From Lottia gigantea (lineage: Eukaryota; Mollusca; Gastropoda; Lottiidae): a DNA stretch of 64,000 nt. Positions within the stretch are counted from its first letter, which is position 1; each line of letters starts with the position of its first letter. Below the pieces are notes generated by a model that had not been told where the DNA came from, made no database searches, and saw only the letters and a program-made list of their open reading frames with translations. Shown here in pieces: positions 13,501-25,500 of this stretch. The stretch is from the NCBI RefSeq assembly GCF_000327385.1, contig NW_008708458.1, positions 2,893,671 to 2,957,670 on the forward strand. Direction: 5' to 3'. Position numbers and translations under genes: made by a program.

Positions 13501-14420
13501 CCATTGTAATCTTATCTAACAAGTTTTATACCAAAGGTCAGGTACTGGTGATGTTTCAAGCCATCTATGGCAGATAATCACGTGCCACTCTCTCACCAAT
13601 CAGAATCACTTTTACATGAGAGTATTGGCAGTCTCATAATATCATCGGTCACGTTACTCTTTGGGTTTCGCTATCCCACAATCCATAGTCGATATTCAGA
13701 CACAGATTCTGCATGATTAGTTGAAATGAACGTCAAGAGTACAAGATATTGACATAAATCTTTTTAGATTACTATCTAGTCTGTACAAAAAAAATACCAA
13801 ACCAAAATTGTAATCTAATTTTAATCATATTGTGATTGACCTCGACTAAATCTTACCTATCAATCCGGGCTACCTGAGCTCTATACCAGTTACCATTGTG
13901 TTTAACAAGAACACAACAACCACTGTCTATATTCTCCAGTCTACCAGTAATTCTAATACACCCTATTCCCTCACAGAACTTATATAACTCTTCTTGTAAC
14001 CACCTGAAACTCTCTATATCTTGTTCTGAAGTGGAAAATATATGTAATGATTTGAATAGGAAAACAAAGTTTGCAATGTCAGAAGAGTAAAAATCCTTAA
14101 AAATCTCAATAGGAATGGACTAATGAAGACTAGTAACGCCATGCAGTGGGCAATGATACTTTACAAAGGCTTCCTTATTTCTAGGATTTCCAGCTGTAAA
14201 CCCAATTTTACTAGATAATTTTGATAGCTACGTATAACTCTAAGCTGTTAAGCAACTGTAAACAAAAATTGGCTTGATTCTTAGGTCAACTTTGTCATAA
14301 GTCTTGAATTGTATATAAAGTTAATGTCTTACCTGTTCCAACCTGAGCCCAGAAGTTGAATGGGTCAATCACATGAGTTACACGCCCTTGGAACAACTCC
14401 ATTCCCCCTGTCTCAGCCAT
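1540..14420 (-). CDS. Large Tudor-domain and CCHC zinc-knuckle protein, 19 coding exons
   Basis: Phase-compatible exons in coding order: 14333-14420, 13857-14025, 12982-13126, 12561-12688, 11934-11988, 11489-11576, 10146-11020, 9362-9473, 8470-8718, 7860-7932, 7432-7513, 7064-7136, one starting at 6830, 6446-6562, 5912-6059, 5511-5577, 4093-4259, 3604-3839, 1540-3266. The product is about 1,560 residues. The start begins MAETGGMELFQG. Residues about 8-190 form an extended Tudor domain: an SN-like strand with VIDPFNFWAQVG, then NGNWYRAQ (73-80) and YVDYGD (95-100). These aromatic and acidic residues fit the cage that binds methylated arginine in Piwi-pathway Tudor proteins. A Ser/Asn/Gln-rich linker follows (exon 7), then a Pro-rich exon 9, a helical region (exons 10-18) I do not recognise, a second disordered region of about 500 residues, and a C-terminal CTNCGETTHVVYDC knuckle (C-x2-C-x4-H-x4-C). 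The donor of the exon starting at 6830 is uncertain; 6747 and 6693 both keep phase. A germline-granule RNA adaptor role is inference. Confidence 0.85.
4378..4545 (+). mobile_element. Dispersed repeat family D, copy 1
   Basis: About 160 bp that matches, in inverted orientation, the stretch at 32742-32886. Shared landmarks are GTTCRCAAAC near one end, the block GGCTGAAATTTGCTA, a TTGATTGGACAATATTTAG block, and a GTGTTACCAYGGCC end. It lies just before the 70-bp array in intron 16 of the Tudor gene. The class is unknown, and I see no coding capacity. Confidence 0.6.
4570..5443. repeat. 70-bp tandem repeat, about 12.5 copies
   Basis: The motif TCAATAATAG recurs at 4570, 4641, 4711, 4781, 4851, 4921, 4991, 5061, 5131, 5201, 5271, 5341 and 5411, a strict 70-bp period with one 71-bp unit. 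Units differ mainly at two places (GCAATTT/GTAATTT/GCATTTT and CATTGGG/CATTAGG), so the array is young or homogenised. It fills most of intron 16 (4260-5510) of the Tudor gene. Confidence 0.95.
7184..7303. mobile_element. Short palindromic MITE in a Tudor-gene intron
   Basis: An almost perfect fold-back of about 116-120 bp. GGAGCCCCTAA opens it and TTAGGGGCTCC closes it, and the AT-rich arms (TTTTCCAT...ATAAAATATTT) pair across a centre near 7241. The direct repeat ATAGGTAC occurs at 7176-7183 and 7304-7311, consistent with an 8-bp target duplication. It sits inside the 295-bp intron between exons 7064-7136 and 7432-7513. It has no coding capacity. Confidence 0.8.
8892..8985 (+). mobile_element. 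TTAA family A fragment
   Basis: An internal fragment of repeat family A, recognised by TGATGTCATAAA followed by GCGGAATTGCAAGAACCACA and GACGTCT. It lies in the intron between exons 8470-8718 and 9362-9473 of the Tudor gene. Both ends are too diverged to place. Confidence 0.5.
12141..12300 (+). mobile_element. TTAA family B copy, left end preserved
   Basis: It starts at CCTTTAAAGGTAAAGATTCGCC and contains the family B blocks CGTACCTTAGTCTCAGAAAC and AGTAATAGTGTTCACAGCTC. The right end is lost. It lies in intron 4 of the Tudor gene and is followed at 12311-12510 by two diverged direct copies, about 103 bp apart, of a GGTTGCAAATAA...GAACTCATGACCTCTT segment. Confidence 0.55.
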
Positions 14421-17400
14421 TCTGTACTAGTGCTGGTTAAAACTCTCTTCTCTCCGTTTAATCTTTGGATTTCTTGTGTAACTATTACTACTGCTTAGCA
14501 TTAAATATTTCTATTTCCAGACTCCCAAACTTTTCACTTTAACTCTACGCCGTATTTGACTTGTATCCAAAATTTTGTAGCTGAGCACTTTGACAACAGG
14601 CTGTATGTAAAGCTGATAAAAAAATACTACTTATTTCGTATTTCTTTTTTGAAAACTGAAATTAAACACTTGTCGAGACAACACTAAGGTGTAAGCTTAC
14701 TTGATGTCTTCCTTTGGGATTTTCAACTCTTGTTACTGTAAGGTGTAAGGATTACTGGATGTATACTTAAGACAGTATTTTGCAGAAAATCTTCTTTCAC
14801 TTTCAGATTCCAAATTTCATTTACAGATCACCTTGAACAATTTTTGATAATCTCTGGTGTGTTATTTCTTCTGCATTTTAAGGATTCTTTATATTAAAAT
14901 AGTATGGGAAGTCTTCAATTTTCTGTCTGTACTTTTTTTATTTATTCTTCTGGATGAATTTTGTTAGGTTAGGTTTATAATTATAAAAACTCTACTTGAC
15001 TTCTTTAAATTTTCTAATAATTTTTTTTTGTTGTAATTGAAATATCAGTTTCAAGTTATTGATTTTCTTCTTAAGCAGCTATAAGCGAATTGCTGTCGTT
15101 TTTTCGATTCTCTCTTATAAAATTTAAAGATTAGTCTCATGCACTACAATAATAAATATTACTCTATATTTTCTTCTTTCTTCAGTTTTTTTTCAGTTTT
15201 GTTTCATTTTTTACTAAAAACACTACTATAAATTAAGTTACTTTACGTTGTCACATATTTTACTGATTTCTTCTTGTCATCTATGAATATTTCTGTTTGT
15301 TAGTACTGCTTTATATTCGTTAATAAATATCATGGAAACTTGAGCTGTATTTTTTCTTCAATTGTTTTGTTCCTGATTTTAATTTCTTTTTCTTGTATAC
15401 TTTGATAATTTTGATACTTGACACTTTGACCATCCAGTACTTGTTTGCTATGTTTGTTTATAATATACACTACCATACAATACTTTACATTTGCAAAATA
15501 TAACCTTTGACCTTTTCAGATAATGTGTTTTGTAAGTAGTAAAATTCTTGATAAATAAAACTAATCTATTGTTTTACTTTCAAAATATTTACAGTTTAGT
15601 CCAGTACTATTAACACTTCCAAATGTTCTTTTTTATAATTTAACACAACATCAAGTTCTAGTCAAAAATATCAATATTTGTGTTGCCCTTTTTGTAAAAT
15701 AATGATATACACGGTTAATGCACAGATTGGCTAATGTTTGAAATGAGTTTGTGGAAATTGATAAGGTCGAGTTCTGTTTCTTCTAGTCAAATAAATAATA
15801 AATAAGAAAATAAAAGATATAAGCTTCCCTTAGCTAAATGATGTTATATACCACTAGACTAATTAATGTTCTTTCGATACTTTAGTTGCTGCCAATATTG
15901 CCCTGTAAATATTTCAATAAATAGAAATTCATTTGTTAATTGAAGTATTGCTTCTCAATGTTTCGATGTTTTCTTCAAAGATCTTCAAGTACTCTTTTCT
16001 TTTCTTGTAAATTTCGTTTTTTGTATGCCAATGTTTCCCAAGGAAAATGGCTTATCAAATTCAAACTCTATATAGGGATCACCAGCCTATGTCACATGTG
16101 ATTCACCATCAAGCACTCTCAACAGCTTCTAACACCCCTCCAGAAAGTATGGCTATTTTAAAATCTTCCCAACTGGCACAATTTATTCTAAATCTGGGAT
16201 TTCTTAAAAAAAAAACCACATCCAGTCAACTGTAACTGATGATCTTTTAATTTCACTCTCTCTCTCTATACTAACTACTACAAATACTGCTTGCTGATAT
16301 AAGTTCAAATCTGAAATATAAAATATTTTGATTTTTAAAAAACAACCAAGAACCTTATACATGGTAAAAATAAGCTTATAAGATTATTTGCCATCACAAT
16401 AATATTCTTACATTCAGAATGTTCTTTTTCGAATCCAACAGCAATTATTTCAAAGCACGTCTAAAGTATGCAAGTTCCAAGCATTTAAAAATCAGAAGTC
16501 ATTTTTAAATTGATTAATTCTCAATATAACAAATATTTATAAGGAGTAGATAATTTTGAATCCTACATATCTGTCCTGCCTAAGTTGGCCCTGTAACTGA
16601 TTTAAGCTTATAGAAGATGGTATATAGAATATGGTTAACCCAAACTGCTCTAATGTCCACTCAAACTCTAATATTCAACTTGGAAATATTAAAACTATGA
16701 GTAGCTTATTTATGACTATGATGATGGCAAGCTCAAAAATTAGTTCCTATCAATTTTTCAAGAGTTATATCTATCTTTGTAAGTACTGGTTTGTACATGT
16801 ACATGAGATGTCATCATCCCACTAAAATGCATGATGTTTAAGATAGAGAAAAGTCGACTCTGAACCCACCAAGGCCAAAGGAAACTAAAAGTGGGTTAGG
16901 CCTACTAGCCTATAAAAGTTTGGGTTTTTTTCTCGTATTAGTGAATTGTTCAACTAAAAGTTGACCATTCTCGAACTTTGACATGAACATAAACCGCGTA
17001 AGAATAAGGCAAGAATATAGGAGAACACCAATTTCACAGACTTACAATTGTAATTCTCTATTTTCTACTAAAATATACAGTTTTCTAAGCTAAAACTTTG
17101 TAAATTAGTTTATTTCTCCTGGTGGGAATCCACCGACCTCATTTTAGTCAATAGCGCCCTCTACGTGGTTATCTCCCTTCGTCAAAGATAACATTCTCGA
17201 TTATCCAGACTGTCCAGATAAATGAAAAATCCTATGAGTTGATTATAATTTTGGGTTTTATTAATGGTAAAACGATAAAAATATATAGAAGAATATTTTG
17301 TATCATGTTTTTATACTTTAAGTTATCACGACATTCAAAATTTCCATGACAATTTTCTTTGAACATAAATGTGTACATGATAATCAAGATTAAAGAATTC

Positions 17401-19489
17401 CCTTATCAGGAGAGACAACTCATTTCTAAATGCTTCAGACCACAGCTAAATGCCCCATTTACCTGGTATTCTGCATTCCACTAAGCCAAACATAAAAAAA
17501 AAAGTACTATCATTGTGATAAACCTGTTGCATCACATTTTGTTAACTCAAAGTGCCAATTATCACGATCTGAACATGGACGCACAAAAAATTTCATTGTT
17601 TAACTAGTAGCTTCTCAGCTACTAATGCAGTGATTGCAGATAATCCACATATGAGCCAGGGTTTGAGTATGGCATTCTTTTCCTCAAAATCCCCTTTCAT
17701 TTCAGTCCTCTAATAAATGTAATTCTAACATGAAAATATAATTTATTTCAGCAAAAAATAACAAAGTAGTACAAAACTCTTTAACAAACCCTAAGGCCTT
17801 TTCAAACTCTTCAGATATTTTAATATCAAAACAAAAATCTAACTATTGGTTTTTATCTTTAATTTCTACTATGAGAGGAATGAGAATGATAAAACATGCA
17901 AGAAATTTAGCACTTTCACTTTGGATTAGTCAGAAACTTGCTGACTCTACCTATTCTAATAGATATCTCAAAAAATTAATATAACCAGTAGATATGCCCC
18001 AGCAAGTTTCAAACTATAAATGAGACATATTTTCTAGGCTGTTAAAATGGCTTCAAACAAAAAGCCCAAGTTATACACCATTAGCAAGGTTCTGAGAATT
18101 CCAGCCAATAGCGGAGCCCCCCCCCCCCCTGCTGCTCGGCCACTGATTCCAGACACTAAATGTAGTCTCATATTGGCCTACATAATGGTTTTGGATTATA
18201 ATAACTTGACAATGCACCCCATATAAACCTAGCAAGTATATAATTATAAATAGCAAACATACAAAATAAACAAATATATGCAAAATATATAACTGAACTA
18301 TCATTACTTCATGATATTGATATAAATTGATATTAAAAAAAAAACATGTAATAGCTTTTATAAAACTTAACAAGATAAATGTTCCAATTATGGTTATAAA
18401 ATATTTGATTTAGACGAAAACCCTTGAGACCAAGCAAAAAAAAATCAGAAAGTGTTCTGGATAAAAAATATAATCTATATCAAAAAGAACATCTTGTTCA
18501 AATATAAGATGATACTTTTATATTTTGATTCGATGAATGTTGATTAAAAAACTGGCAAATTTTAATTGTAATATATTCAGAATGAAATTTAATTGTACAG
18601 TAAACAACGCAGTTAATAAGACATACTGGTATTATTCAGAATAAAACTCTGATTTAAGAAATTTGTAATAGCAAAAGTGACTATAGTTAAAGTTAACATA
18701 CACCCATGTGGATATTATCATGACATCATTATTAATGATATTTCCATATTTACTGATATTATTCAGATTAAAACTCTTATGTCTGATTTATCGAAATTGT
18801 AATAGTAAAAGTGACTATAGTTAAGGGGAATGATTAACATACAATGTGGATATTACTAAGAGATTAGGGTGAGTGAAAGTAACAAGTTACTGTTCAATAT
18901 AAGATGTGGTACAGGGTTAAAGTATTGTTTACAACTATTGTGGTGTTAATATTTAGTAATACAAGCATTTAGACCTAAAATAAAAATCCATAATTATATA
19001 TTAAAAAATTCTTATTGACTGTAAAGAATAAAAATAATAAAGAAAAGGTGATGAACGGCAAGTCCAAGTAAAATTTAGAATGAGACTCAGGGTATGACAT
19101 CCTTATTGATATCTTCATGGGAGAAATCACTTTAGCAGACTAATAATTCATGGTTGAATAAATGGTCATTTGGAACATGTGAAAAAAATGTGATGCACAG
19201 CGGATGTTAAGACAGATCATGCTAAAATATAGACATCTGTATGCCTTCACGGTCAGTTTATCAATAATAGTGTTCACAGCTCATTGCGAAATTCTAGGGA
19301 AGGAATTATGTGATTTTCGTACATTCTAGTACTTCTGAAGACTTTTTTACATATATTCAGACCCAAATCAACCCCTGAATATGGCAAACCTATCTCTCTA
19401 ATAGTTTAGAAGTCACACCATTCCTTAAGATATGTTTCATATTAATAACAGGAGTCTTTAGTAACCTAACCAGCAGCCATTTTGTAAAA
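14421..19489. other. Intergenic spacer between Tudor gene and MFSD10
   Basis: About 5 kb between the start of the Tudor gene and the 3' end of MFSD10. It should hold the Tudor promoter and any 5' UTR exon, but I cannot place either; a GC-richer patch near 17100-17210 is only a weak candidate. From 14500 to 15800 the sequence is strongly T-rich. A C-run near 18119 lies in what looks like a degraded interspersed repeat. A family B fragment is at 19262-19425. Open frames here are short and lack exon borders. Confidence 0.5.
19262..19425 (-). mobile_element. TTAA family B copy
   Basis: Contains AATAGTGTTCACAGCTCATT, then GATTTTCGTACATTCTAGTA and CTTCTGAAGAC, all shared with the copies at 53405-53700 and 58495-58670. 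Terminal repeats are not clear. It lies just beyond the 3' end of MFSD10. Confidence 0.5.
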
Positions 19490-19495
19490 TTTATT
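19490..19495 (-). terminator. Probable MFSD10 poly(A) signal
   Basis: A minus-strand AATAAA hexamer lies about 15 nt beyond the MFSD10 stop codon (19510-19512). If it is used, the 3' UTR would be only about 30-40 nt. No other hexamer this close was noticed. Position is the only evidence. Confidence 0.4.
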
Positions 19496-19509
19496 TCGAT
19501 GTAAAAATG

Positions 19510-22500
19510 TTATTCGTTGTTAATTCTTTTCTGAACTCTCATCAACTGAATTATGGGTAAAATCAAACATATTCCACCACTAACATAGCAAACTTTAGCG
19601 CCAAGACTCCAATATACTGAAATAAAGTCAAATAAAAATTAATGACAGCTGTTGAGAGATATACTCATTTAAATGTTAAAACACACAGTTCAGAACGAAA
19701 CTGGAAGGCAGTATTATATGAAATGAAATGAATGGAAATGAAATGAAATGAATGGAGTTTTACGTCCTACAGTATATATATGAAATGAAATGAATCCTAC
19801 AGTATATATATGAAATGAAATGAATCCTACAGTATATATATGAAATGAAATGAATCCTACAGTATATATATGAAATGAAATGAATCCTACAGTATATATA
19901 TGAAATGAAATAAAATGAATGGAGTTTTACATCCTACAGTATATATATGAGACTTATATACTAAAAAATCATTTCATTTCATTCCAGGCACTGCTCAAAA
20001 TCCTATTGAATATATTTGCACCCATCCCTTCAAATAGTTAGAGTGGTATGTAAAAATCTTTTGACCATGACAAAGTATTCTTGACAAACATTATATTCTT
20101 TTGGAAACACGTTTCTGATACATAATCTGTCATAAGAACAGATGGTTTGAAAATAAATGCCCATTGGTATTTAGACATATATATATAATGTATGTTCAAA
20201 GCAAACATTATCTTACCTATAGAAGCTAATATTGGTCCTACAGCTCTAGCCAATGCTCCTAGAGATCTAAAGGTACCCATTATAATGCCTTTCTGTTCAG
20301 GTCCACCATGGACTGATATCATTGTTGTTAGACATGGTACTACTGTTCCTGATGCTGAAATAATTAAAACAATGGTATCATGGCTGACGTTAATCTTCCT
20401 GAGGTCTTGATCATTGAACTACATGTCTGAATATCAGCAACATAAGCATGGGAGTATACTAACGACAGTCTAGATACTTAAAGTGTGCTGTCATCAGTAT
20501 TAGTTGCAGACAGATATCAGATTTTTTTTCCAAAAGGTATTTTAAAATTGAACTCCACAATCCAGAGAGAAAGTAAATATTTAGCCAATTTAATCCCTTA
20601 ACTTAAGGTGTATTATGCAAGTCACATTTTGGTACTTTGGTACACTTTCTTAAAGTTATACTACCTCTTAGGATGAACAAGAAATTTAAATTTTGAAACT
20701 TGGTTAAAATAAGTCTCTGTTCATCAGTTGACTTGCCTATGTCATAACTATACAACAGAATCGCTCAAAAATGCGATAAATCCATAAAAACTAAGTAATT
20801 TTGAAAATGCTTACAAGTATGTTTCAATAATTATTTAGTATATTGGATGTATCCTCTTTTATAGCTATTTTATTCTAGTCATGGCACCTGGTTGGTCCAA
20901 CTGATGAATATATACTCTTATAACAAAGTTTGAGACTTTAAAGTTTATGTTATATTATAAGAGGTCGTATCCTTTTAAGTGTGTGTTACTTGCAATAATC
21001 ATCCTGTCTCATGTCAAAATATTTTAAAAACATACCAAAAGAAAATAAAAATAGTCCTATATACATTAATGTTGTAGAAGAAGCAAATGCCATGATGATA
21101 AATGCAGGAATTAATATTATCATTCCATGAGTTGCTACTTTATGTTGTCTGTCATGTTTAACTCTTCTAACATAACCCCCTGAAAATATCAAACATATCC
21201 TGCAAACACAACAGTGACAGGCAAAGGAAATTTGCTGATTTCAAAATTGAACTCTTCTAACCAAACTATCTTCGAAATTATTGCTTGATTCAATGCTAAT
21301 AATACATGTAATGCCAAGCAATTTGCCAGGAATAAAATGTTACTCCTATTGTTGATTATCATCTGCCTTTTAAGTTTCAAATGCAGTGGCTGCAGCACAC
21401 ACAGAGTCAGTGCATTTACTATGAAATTTGATTTTAGGATTTAGTCAGCTTTTCTGATCAGTATCACTGAGAGGAGGACACAGAGTTGGAAATAGACAGG
21501 AAACATTCATAGCGAGCCCTGATTGGTTTATATTCAAGCATCTAACAGTTACAGATCTTCAAGCCAATAAGTACAAATAGCTGGGAAATCAACCCTATGA
21601 GAGTCAAAAAAAAAAATCAAATGTCAATGACTTTTACTTAGTGTTAGGGTGTATTGAGGCGAGTCTCAATGAGAGCTCTGTGAAGGACTTTAAAGTAAGT
21701 ATTCATGTGATCTAAAATATCCAGTACAAAATGAACTTACCCTGAACTAAGGCCATTATAACACCCATAAAGAAAAACATCTTTCCTTGTTGTATACTGA
21801 AATATAGAAAAAACATTTCTGATCTCTATAGAATAAAATCAATTGGGTGCTCATCTGTTCAATATGTCACACTGCTCAAAATGTGTTTCACTAATTTCAC
21901 AAATGACACTTTCTTAATACTCTATATACCTGTGTCTGAGCTTCATTTATTAAATAATAATTCAGATAATTTAGGAATTATAAAAAGTATTTCTTTTCAG
22001 GTGTTTCCCAGGCACTATTAGCATGATTTTGCTAAATTTTCAGTCACACTTTTGTGTTCCTTTAAAGTCCACTTATCTCTGCTTTTTATGTCACTGCTGC
22101 TAATAACATATAAGGGCCTGTGCGATAATGACATCATAAAACACTTAGTTTTAGTAGAAACTACGACAATCATGGAAGTTTGATTGCGAATTGGAATGGT
22201 TCAAATCAATCAGTGTCCCTCATCTGCGCCAACAGAATTCGTCAAATTAGCACTAGCAGAGCTTGTCAGATATATGCTTGCAGAGCTTGTCAGGTATATG
22301 CTTGCAGAGCTTGTCAGATATGTGCTTGCAGAGCTTGTCAGATATGTTCTTGCAGAGCTTGTCAGATATGTGATAGCAGAGCTTGTCAGATATATTCTTG
22401 CAGAGCTTGTCAAATATGTGATAACAGAGCTTGTCAGATATGCACTAGCAGAGCTTGTCAGATATGCACTAGCAGAGCTTGTCAGATATGTGCTAGCAGA

Positions 22501-25500
22501 GCTTGTCAGATATGTGCTAGCAGAGCTTGTCAGATATGCACTAGCAGAGCTTGTCAGATATGTGCTAGCAGAGCTTGTCAGATATGTACTAGCAGAGCTT
22601 GTCAGATATGTGCTAGCAGAGCTTGTCAGATATGTGCTCGCAGAGCTTGTCAGATATGTGCTAGCAGAGCTTGTCAGATATGCAATAGCAGAGCTTGTCA
22701 GATATGCACTAGCGGAGAGCGTGTCAGATATCTGCTTGCAGAGCTTGTCAGATATGTGCTCGCAGAACTTGTCAGATATGTGATAGCAGAGCTTGTCAGA
22801 TATGCACTAGCAGAGCTTGTCAGATATTGTCAGATATGTGCTAGCAGAGCTTGTCAGATATGCAATAGCAGAGCTTGTCAGATATGCACTAGCGGAGAGC
22901 GTGTCAGATATCTGCTTGCAGAGCTTGTCAGATATGTGCTCGCAGAACTTGTCAGATATGTGATAGCAGAGCTTGTCAGATATGCACTAGCAGAGCTTGT
23001 CAGATATATGCTTGTAGAGCTTGTCAGATATGTGATAGCAGAGCTTGTCAGATATGCACTAGCAGAGCTTGTCAGATATGTGCTAGCAGAGCTTGTCAGA
23101 TATGTGATAGCAGAGCTTGTCAGATATGTGATAGCAGAGCTTGTCAGATATGTGCTAGCAGAGCTTGTCAGATATGTGCTAGCAGAGCTTGTCAGATATG
23201 TGCTAGCAGAGCTTGTCAGATATGTGACAGCAGAGCTTGTCAGATATGTGCTAGCAGAGCTTGTCAGATATGTGCTAGCAGAGCTTGTCAGATTAGTGCT
23301 AGCAGAGCTTGTCAGATATGTGATCTAATGTCTAATAGACCAACTACAATAGGATGAAGAAAGAAAATCAAACAGAACTAACCTGTCATATTGAAATCTA
23401 TTGTGCATGAGAAACGGAAGAGTAAACTCTAAACCAGAATATAAAAACATATAAATAAAATATAAACTTCCTATCTGCTGTAAACTGGATAAATCTACAA
23501 AATAAACAGTTCACTGTCATTTAGCCACAAATATTTTCAGCACAAGTCAGTGAGAAGTGGTTAGTTAGGCTCAGATCATTTAATAAAAATAGACACATGG
23601 ATGTAAGGAGAGTCTTAATAATTACCAGGCAATTACTGCCATCCAACTAATCAAGTATATTATGATGTTATGATACATGCTTTTGGAAATTGTAACAATG
23701 GCAAGACTTTGCTTGTGACCTAGACAATACTTTGACCAGTTTAGGTTAACAATTCGTTACAAATTTTGATTAATGTACTAAGGTTGATTTGGTTTTTAAT
23801 AATATCAATTTAAAGTTCATGCTCCTACCTGTTCTGGAAACATTGTGAACTGAAGAAAACTTTAATAATTTGACAGGATTGATTAAATCAGTAGAATTCT
23901 TTATACTTGAATTCTTACTCTGTAAAAAAATAAACAATCTGATAAAATAAAGATCTAGACATTTTTGTTGTTGTTTGCAGTGGGAGACTCCACTTGCCAA
24001 TCATGCTGAAAGTTCTCTCTCTGTTCAATGTACAAGTAAATAATGAGTTTCAGTTCTATAGTCTATTCTATTGTGCTAGGTAACACAGGCAATGCTACAA
24101 ACTGTGCAATGAGGGAGATTTGTTATTATTAGCCTACTTTTTATTGAGACAGCTGGTTTGGAAACAAGACTTAAATATCCATCCTTGGAACATTATGTGT
24201 ATAAGTTTGTATGTTGTTATTATTATTATTATTGTATTTTGAAACAAGACTGTTATTTACTCTCTGTATAAGAAACATAAGCCTAATAATACACATATAC
24301 TTACCCTTTTATTCTTCGGTAAAGTTTCTTCTAAAAACAAATAAACAAACAAAATATCACTAATAGCTAGAACCAGAGCAAACAGGGCTGGTAATAAATA
24401 AAACACTTCTCCCATAGACTTGCCATATACACTAAATAGAGCACCAATAGTAGGACCAAATACAAACCCTACAGAGAATGCTACTCCAATCCATGCCTGA
24501 AATATAATATTATTATGAACAGATGTATTAGGGTGACTGAAAAAACATAATCATCTGCTTTCAAAGAGATGCAGTTATCTACTTATTTGCTTCACCAGAA
24601 GGGCTCAATATCTGCTAACCTCAGCCCTTTTTAGATTTAAAATGAAGTGATTGGCTCTAATACAAAAAGTCTATTAATTGAAGACGGTCTGCGTTTCTGC
24701 TCAAGTTTGGCCTAACAAAGGCGGGCAATGTCATGCAGTGTGCAATAAGGGAAATATTGCTAGAACAGCAAATGTGTAAAATTATCATATTGAGTTTTTA
24801 CAAGTAATAGCGTGTTTCTAGAAAAACAGGACCAACCGCTTTCAAATATCATTATGGTGCAAATGAAAGCTGAAAATGGGAAGTATGTTTGTGATAGCTT
24901 ACCATTCCTTTTCCTCTTTTTTCTGGTGTAGAAACATCAGCTACTATAGCTGTACTTAAACTAACATTGCCTTTACTGATACCACCAACAATACGGGCAA
25001 TAACAAACAACGTAAAGTTACTAGATAATGCCCATAAACCATAGGATACTGCTACACCAACCTATAATATCATATATAGAATAAAAATAGGCTAAGACCT
25101 TTACAATTCAATAAAATAAAATTGATAAACTGGATTGGTCAATGGCTTGAAAGACCAATTTCGTAATAATTAATGATATGGGAGAATATTGCTAGGGTAT
25201 CTAGATCTGGAATGGTAAAACCTCCAGATAATCAAGTATGACGTGTGAATACCAGATAACACTTATTACCTAGCTGCCACGGGAATTCTTATTGGTATTA
25301 TGAAACATCTTCATTATAAAAATAATCTCAAATTCCTTACAATTTATTACAAAAGACCATTGTCAGCATTTCCTATGAAGGATCAAGATCCTTGCTATTT
25401 TGTTCAGCTTTGAAAACTAATATTTTATTATTTTTATTTGAGCAATTTTTCAGTCCCCTAGTGTGATAGGTCTAATCAAGCTATCTGTATCATTTTTCAT

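Noticed and set aside
22180-23328. A 382-residue open frame and overlapping 199- and 67-residue frames rich in RACQICAS / ELVRYVLA repeats
   Set aside because: They are forced by a stop-free 24-bp tandem repeat inside an MFSD10 intron; there is no splice or domain support and the frames exist on both strands.
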